9,818 nucleotides of DNA, taken from Oscillospiraceae bacterium. GTDB lineage: Bacteria; Bacillota; Clostridia; Oscillospirales; Acutalibacteraceae. A program made the translations under genes and the position numbers. The notes under the pieces were generated by a model. It had not been told where the DNA came from and searched no databases. It worked only from the letters and a program-made list of their open reading frames with translations. Positions 5,736 through 9,818 of this stretch are shown in pieces. The stretch lies in contig JAQXMV010000040.1 of assembly GCA_029013165.1 (NCBI GenBank), positions 1 through 9,818 of the forward strand, given 5' to 3'. Position 1 is the first letter of the stretch; every line of letters begins with the position of its first letter.

Positions 5736-6749
5736 ATGGAAGCAATCAAAACCCTTTGGAATTTCTTTCAAAATGAAATTCTAGGCATGAGATGGCTCAA
5801 TCGTCTCATCGGCACAATCCTGACCGCCTGCGGACTTGACACGACGGGCAAAATCGGCGCAAGTGTTCAGTTTTTTCTCTACGATACGCTGAAAATCATG
5901 ATATTGCTGGGACTCTTGATTCTGATAATTTCCTATATTCAGAGCTATTTTCCGCCGGAAAGAACGAAAAAAATTCTCGGCAGATTTCACGGCATAGGTG
6001 CCAATGTCCTTGCGGCGCTACTGGGCACGGTCACACCCTTTTGTTCCTGCTCATCTATCCCTTTGTTTATGGGCTTTACCGGTGCAGGACTTCCTCTGGG
6101 TGTCACTTTTTCCTTTCTCATTTCTTCGCCGATGGTCGACCTCGGCAGTCTGGTACTGTTGATGAGCATTTTCGGCTGGAAAGTCGCTGTCATTTATGTG
6201 ATCCTCGGCCTGATCATTGCCGTTGCCGGCGGAACCCTGATCGAAAAGCTGCACCTGGAAAACCAAGTGGAAGAATTTATCCGCCAGGCTCATGCCGTCG
6301 ATGTTCCCCGGGAGGAATTGCATTTTAAAAACCGTATACAATATGCCTGTGGGCAGGTCGTTTCCACGGCCAAAAAGGTTTTCCCCTATGTGCTCATCGG
6401 TGTCGCCGTCGGCGCCGTCATTCACAACTGGATACCGCAGGATTTCATTGTGAAATTACTCGGTGAAAACAATGCTTTCGGCGTGGTACTGGCAACGATC
6501 GCAGGCGTTCCGATGTATGCCGATATTTTCGGCACCATTCCCATCGCTGAAGCCCTGCTTGAAAAAGGGGCTTTGCTCGGTGTTGTGCTGTCTTTCATGA
6601 TGGCCGTCACCACCTTGTCTCTGCCCTCGATGATTATGCTGCGCAAGGCCGTGAAGCCGAAGCTTCTGGGAATCTTTATCGCCATCTGCACGGCAGGCAT
6701 TATCCTGGTCGGATACTGTTTCAATCTGATACAACCTTTTATTATTTAA
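5736..6749 (+). CDS. ArsP/DUF318-family permease
   Basis: The 337-residue protein is an integral membrane permease with two hydrophobic blocks: TM segments around 50-72, 87-115, 118-142 and 148-167, then a hydrophilic loop (~170-212), and further segments around 215-232, 245-262, 275-300 and 310-335. The family hallmark TPFCSCSSIPLF is at 100-111, with Cys103 and Cys105; GVPMYADIFGTIPI (~257-270) is the matching motif in the second half. Family knowledge: ArsP exports trivalent organoarsenicals, and relatives have been linked to other thiophilic substrates. The start has AAAGGAGGTG at 5722-5731 spaced well before ATG 5736. Being between arsR and a thioredoxin-fold gene supports metalloid efflux, but the substrate cannot be read from the sequence. 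Confidence 0.88.
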   Translation: MEAIKTLWNFFQNEILGMRWLNRLIGTILTACGLDTTGKIGASVQFFLYDTLKIMILLGLLILIISYIQSYFPPERTKKILGRFHGIGANVLAALLGTVTPFCSCSSIPLFMGFTGAGLPLGVTFSFLISSPMVDLGSLVLLMSIFGWKVAVIYVILGLIIAVAGGTLIEKLHLENQVEEFIRQAHAVDVPREELHFKNRIQYACGQVVSTAKKVFPYVLIGVAVGAVIHNWIPQDFIVKLLGENNAFGVVLATIAGVPMYADIFGTIPIAEALLEKGALLGVVLSFMMAVTTLSLPSMIMLRKAVKPKLLGIFIAICTAGIILVGYCFNLIQPFII

Positions 6750-6767
6750 TTTTTCGGAGGTATGATT

Positions 6768-7115
6768 ATGTCAATTTTTAACTTCGGCAAGAAAAAAGAA
6801 AGTCCCTGTTGCTGTGGCTGCGGTGCCGCAAGCAACACAGAAGAAACCGCAAACACTTGCGGCTGTGAAGCAAAAGGCAGTGTTTCCTCGGTCAAGGTCT
6901 TGGGCGCAGGATGTAAATCCTGTCATGCGCTCTATGAAAACACAAAGCAGGCCGCAAAAGCCCTGGGCTTATCCCGGGAACCGGAATACATCACCGATAT
7001 GCAGAAAATCATGGAATACGGGGTAATGACGATGCCGGCTCTCGTGGTCAACGAAAAGGTGGTCTCTCAAGGCAAAATCCTGAAGCCCGCCGAAATCGAA
7101 AAGCTGCTGAAATAA
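6768..7115 (+). CDS. Small thioredoxin-fold protein with Cys-rich N-terminal extension
   Basis: The 115-residue protein has a thioredoxin-like domain (~40-115) with active site GAGCKSCH (Cys49, Cys52) and a cis-proline segment TMPAL (Pro90), as in the small redox-active disulfide/thioredoxin_3 family. Before it is a ~37-residue extension containing CCCGC (14-18) and CGC (31-33), seven... counted as six cysteines (14, 15, 16, 18, 31, 33), which looks like a metal or metalloid-binding tail. There is no signal peptide or membrane segment. ATG 6768 is chosen because GGAGG (6756-6760) is 7 nt upstream; the in-frame ATG at 6762 is only 1 nt from it. It lies 18 nt after the permease and closes the operon. 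Inference: it may reduce or hand over a thiophilic substrate to the permease. Confidence 0.85.
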   Translation: MSIFNFGKKKESPCCCGCGAASNTEETANTCGCEAKGSVSSVKVLGAGCKSCHALYENTKQAAKALGLSREPEYITDMQKIMEYGVMTMPALVVNEKVVSQGKILKPAEIEKLLK

Positions 7116-7120
7116 GATAA

Positions 7121-7160
7121 GACGGATTCACCGAAACAAACGGTGAGTCCGTCTTTTTTT
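7121..7160 (+). terminator. Intrinsic terminator after the arsR operon
   Basis: A 13-bp stem with one G-U pair (7121-7133 with 7141-7153) closes a 7-nt loop and is followed by seven Ts. It lies between the convergent thioredoxin-like gene and ktrA. On the minus strand the hairpin is followed by a T-rich TTATCTTATT, so it may also help end the ktrBA transcript. Confidence 0.93.
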
Positions 7161-7187
7161 AGCGATATGATCGTGGTCCGTACCGTT

Positions 7188-7835
7188 TCAAATGTGGAAG
7201 CATTTCTGCAGAGTCTTGTAATCTCCCAAAACCAGCAGCGTTTCATCCTCATGCAAAACCGTATCGGAAGTAACGGAAAGATTCATCTGACCGTTTTTCT
7301 TCACTGCCATGATATTGATATTATAACGCTTGCGAATATCAATCTGTCCGACGCTCATGCCGACCCATGACCGCGGCACCGTAACCTCGAAGACCGCATT
7401 GGAGTCATCTAACTCAATATAGTCAAGAATGTGATCGGCACTGTAGCGCATGGCCGCCCACTTTGCCACCTGCTTTTCAGGATACACCACCTTATCGGCT
7501 CCGTTGCGAAGAAGGAACTTTTCCTGAACATCGCGCTCGGCACGGGAGACAACAAGGCTCGCTCCCAGCTCTTTCAGAAGCGATGTGGTTTCCAATGAGC
7601 TCTGGAAATCATTACCGATGGCCACAAAGCAGACATCAAAGTTTCTAATTCCCAAAGATTCCAGAAATTCCATATTGGTGCTGTCACCGATCTGTGCGCT
7701 GGTGACGATATCCAAAGCCGCGTCAACCCTGTCCTCGTTTTTGTCCACGGCCATCACCTGATGACCCAGACGGTTGAGATGCTCGGCGATGCTTTTGCCG
7801 AACCTGCCAAGACCGATTAATAGTATTGATTTCAT
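7188..7835 (-). CDS. ktrA: KtrA/TrkA-type RCK subunit of potassium uptake
   Basis: The 215-residue cytoplasmic protein is the regulatory partner of a Ktr/Trk potassium channel. An RCK_N Rossmann domain (~1-120) begins with GLGRFG (8-13) and has the acidic Asp31 after the second strand (AVDKNEDRV), which binds the nucleotide ribose. An RCK_C domain follows (~137-215). Family knowledge: an octameric KtrA ring gates KtrB according to bound ATP/ADP or NAD(H), and RCK_C domains commonly bind c-di-AMP. The start is the ATG read from 7835, where MKSILLIGLGRFG matches a normal KtrA N-terminus and a GGTGGG site lies just upstream; a longer in-frame extension to 7904 would overlap ktrB by 68 nt. The ktrB stop is 1 nt upstream, so the pair is translationally coupled. 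Confidence 0.93.
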   Translation of the reverse strand: MKSILLIGLGRFGKSIAEHLNRLGHQVMAVDKNEDRVDAALDIVTSAQIGDSTNMEFLESLGIRNFDVCFVAIGNDFQSSLETTSLLKELGASLVVSRAERDVQEKFLLRNGADKVVYPEKQVAKWAAMRYSADHILDYIELDDSNAVFEVTVPRSWVGMSVGQIDIRKRYNINIMAVKKNGQMNLSVTSDTVLHEDETLLVLGDYKTLQKCFHI

Positions 7836-7836
7836 C

Positions 7837-9267
7837 TTAACCCACCGTAATCCTTTCCAATGGAAGTTTTGCCAATTTTTTATTGGTGCCGGAAAATACC
7901 GCATAAATCAGCGTCAGACTGCCGACTCTGCCCAGAAACATCAACGCCATGAGCACAAGCTGAGAGATCAGTCCCAGATGCGGCGTAATGCCGAGAGACA
8001 AACCGACAGTGCCCACGGCCGACGCAGTTTCAAAGGCACAGTCACTGAGAGGAATGTCCTCCGCCACACTGATAATGATGGCGCCGCCGACGAAAGCGGA
8101 AATATACATCATCAGAATCGTCGCTGCGTTTTTAACGACGGAGCTGTCGATTCTGCGGCCGAAAAACTCTGCGTCCTCACGGCGGCGAAAAACGGCCAGC
8201 GCATTGGCTAACAGCACCGCGATGGTTGTCGTTTTCATTCCGCCGGCCGTGGAGCCCGGTGAACCGCCGATCAGCATCAGGGCAATCAGCATTGCCTGTG
8301 CGGCTCCGCTGAGAACCGTCAGATCCACGGTATTAAAGCCTGCCGTTCGCGGCGTCACCGCCTGGAAAAAGGCCGGAAGAATCCGCTTGCCGAAAGGCAT
8401 ATAGTCAAACTCAATGAAGAGGAAAAACAAGGTGGGAATTAAGATGAGGATAAATGAGGTGAGAATAATCACCTTGCTCTGCATACGGTACCGGCGCAGA
8501 TGCTGTCGATTGGTTCGGATATCATCCCATGTTAAAAAGCCGAGACCGCCGATGATGATTAGCGCGGTCAGGGTGAAAACCACCAAAGGATCCTCGCAAT
8601 AATGCATCATGGAAGCAAAGGGAGCCGCGTGGGTTCCCATCACATCAAAGCCGGCATTACAGAAAGCCGAAATGGAAGTGAAAACAGCCATCCATATTCC
8701 TTTCGGGCCGAAATCTCTGATAAAAGCCGGTGCCATCAGAATAGCTCCTACGGCTTCAATGAGGAAAGTAAACTTGAGAATAAAGCCGGTCAGGCGGACG
8801 ATTCCGCCGACCTTCGGCGCGGATATCGCCTCCTGCATGGTGCTTCTCTGCATGAGAGATATTCTTCTGCCCGAGAGAAGAGCGATGGATGCCGCCACGG
8901 TCACAACGCCGAGACCGCCGATCTGAATGAGAAAGATGATGACCAACTGGCCGAAAAACGACCAGTAAGTCGCCGTATCCACCACCACGAGACCCGTCAC
9001 ACAGACGGCTGAAACAGAAGTGAAAAGGGCATCGTTAAAGGGCGTAAAGTGCCGGGAAGTCGAGGAAATCGGCAGCATCAGCAGCAGTGCACCGAAAAAA
9101 ATCACCGCCGCAAAACCGAAAATAATCGTCTGAAAGGTCGTCGGCTTGCGCTTGAGGCGTTTCAGCGCCCGCGTCCCGAGGCTTTTGCCGCCGGGCCCGG
9201 TATATCTGTTTTTCATTCGCCGCATGAAATGCTCAAAACGGGATGATATTCTGTCATAAAAATCCAT
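7837..9267 (-). CDS. ktrB: KtrB/TrkH-family potassium uptake membrane subunit
   Basis: The 476-residue membrane protein has the four-fold M1-P-M2 plan of the Trk/Ktr/HKT superfamily. The selectivity-filter loops are visible as SAVCVTGLV (~86), SAFCNAGFD (~200), TPRTAGFNTVD (~305) and ASAVGTVGLSLG (~415), each with the filter glycine. GSPGSTAGGMKT (~345-356) matches the gating loop region of the family. A basic N-terminus of ~40 residues (RRMKNRY, RALKRLKRKP) precedes the first membrane segment. The start is the ATG read from 9267; the ribosome site is poor (AGGCAGG roughly 10 nt upstream), and the preceding mocR-like gene stops only 2 nt before it, so translation may depend on coupling. No clear promoter was seen immediately upstream. 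Cation selectivity (K+ versus Na+-coupled) cannot be fixed from sequence. Confidence 0.93.
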   Translation of the reverse strand: MDFYDRISSRFEHFMRRMKNRYTGPGGKSLGTRALKRLKRKPTTFQTIIFGFAAVIFFGALLLMLPISSTSRHFTPFNDALFTSVSAVCVTGLVVVDTATYWSFFGQLVIIFLIQIGGLGVVTVAASIALLSGRRISLMQRSTMQEAISAPKVGGIVRLTGFILKFTFLIEAVGAILMAPAFIRDFGPKGIWMAVFTSISAFCNAGFDVMGTHAAPFASMMHYCEDPLVVFTLTALIIIGGLGFLTWDDIRTNRQHLRRYRMQSKVIILTSFILILIPTLFFLFIEFDYMPFGKRILPAFFQAVTPRTAGFNTVDLTVLSGAAQAMLIALMLIGGSPGSTAGGMKTTTIAVLLANALAVFRRREDAEFFGRRIDSSVVKNAATILMMYISAFVGGAIIISVAEDIPLSDCAFETASAVGTVGLSLGITPHLGLISQLVLMALMFLGRVGSLTLIYAVFSGTNKKLAKLPLERITVG

Positions 9268-9269
9268 GA

Positions 9270-9818
9270 TTAAATGCCTGCCTGCTTTCTTTTGATGCGT
9301 CTGACTCTGTTGATATGCCTTTCAAAGCTGCCGCTTTGAATCAGTTCGGCCAAAACATACTGTTCAAAAACCGGAACCGTACAGGAATAGAAGCCCAGCT
9401 TACTTTCAAATTCACCGAGCATCTCTTCCGGCAAAACCATATATCCCACACGAATCGAGGGCGCAATGGTTTTCGAGAAGGTGTTGAGATATATCACCGG
9501 CCCCTGATGGGAAAGAGAGAACACCGTGTCTTCATTTTTTTTGGAAACGGTTAACTCGGATTCATAATTATCCTCGATGATATAGCCGCCTCGTTCCTTG
9601 GCCCAGAGAATATATTCACGGCGCTTGGAGGCCGTGGCCGTCACGCCGCTGGGGAAACTGTTAAAAGGCGTTATGTGCAAAACCGTAGCCTGTGATTTTC
9701 TCAGTTCGTCAGATTTGATGCCGTCTTTCCCCATTTTCAGCATTTCGTAGTTGACGCCGTTTGCAATATAAACACGGCTGATCTTGTCATAGGAGGGGTT
9801 TTCCAGCGCATAGGTTCT
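9270..9818 (-). pseudogene. MocR-type (GntR/aminotransferase) regulator, 5'-partial and C-terminally truncated
   Basis: The frame is open to the right edge, so the N-terminal GntR-like DNA-binding domain would lie outside the window. The 182 visible residues match the middle of a fold-type I aminotransferase domain as in GabR/PdxR: THP-like ITPFNSFPSGVTA, GYIIEDNYESEL (Asp that contacts the PLP ring, Tyr after it), and the PLP lysine in NTFSKTIAPSIRVGYMVLP. The protein then stops after FERHINRVRRIKRKQAGI, where MocR proteins normally continue for roughly 90 more residues with the C-terminal small domain. The stop is 2 nt from the ktrB start. I infer a deletion joining mocR to ktrB, leaving a probable pseudogene; a functional shortened regulator cannot be excluded. 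Confidence 0.7.

Noticed and set aside
7836..7904. N-terminal extension of KtrA to 7904
   Set aside because: It would overlap the end of ktrB, and family members begin at the MKSILLIGLGRFG-type sequence.
1..9818. CRISPR array, tRNA/rRNA genes, insertion sequence or defence system
   Set aside because: No spaced direct repeats, RNA gene signatures, transposase motifs or defence-protein motifs were seen on either strand.

Overview
The window looks like a chromosomal segment of a moderate-GC anaerobic Firmicute, most likely a gut-type clostridium. The evidence is the strong AGGAGG-type ribosome binding sites, a T-box riboswitch, textbook sigma-A promoters, a split (ferredoxin-style) glutamate synthase module with an ANTAR regulator, and KtrAB potassium uptake. 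The species cannot be named from the sequence. I see no rRNA, tRNA, CRISPR array, insertion sequence or phage gene.

Positions 1-3459 (plus strand) hold the 3' part of a nitrogen-assimilation operon. In order these are the end of an FAD/NAD(P)-dependent oxidoreductase, a stand-alone GXGXG domain of glutamate synthase, a short type I glutamine synthetase lacking the usual C-terminal tail, and a pseudo-receiver/ANTAR RNA-binding regulator. The other glutamate synthase pieces (amidotransferase, FMN/FeS subunit) would be expected just upstream, outside the window.

Positions 3516-5268 form a self-contained tryptophan unit: a perfect -35/-10 promoter, a T-box leader with UGG specifier and its own terminator, a second hairpin, a short translated-looking leader ORF with one Trp codon, then a solo trpB-like gene and a strong terminator. 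There is no trpA next to it, so indole salvage is a plausible role.

Positions 5277-7160 form a metalloid-resistance-like operon: ArsR repressor, ArsP/DUF318-type permease, and a small Cys-rich thioredoxin-fold protein, closed by a strong terminator. A 20-bp dyad with the same symmetric positions occurs at the arsR promoter and again just before the permease, which suggests two ArsR operators.

Positions 7188-9818 are on the minus strand: a MocR/GntR-type aminotransferase-like regulator (5' end outside the window) that ends early, followed after 2 nt by ktrB and then 1 nt later by ktrA, the two subunits of a Ktr/Trk potassium uptake system. The early end of the MocR gene exactly at ktrB suggests a deletion junction.

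The most unusual signals are the layered Trp control region upstream of the orphan trpB, the duplicated ArsR-type operator, the mocR-ktrB junction, and the tail-less glutamine synthetase.
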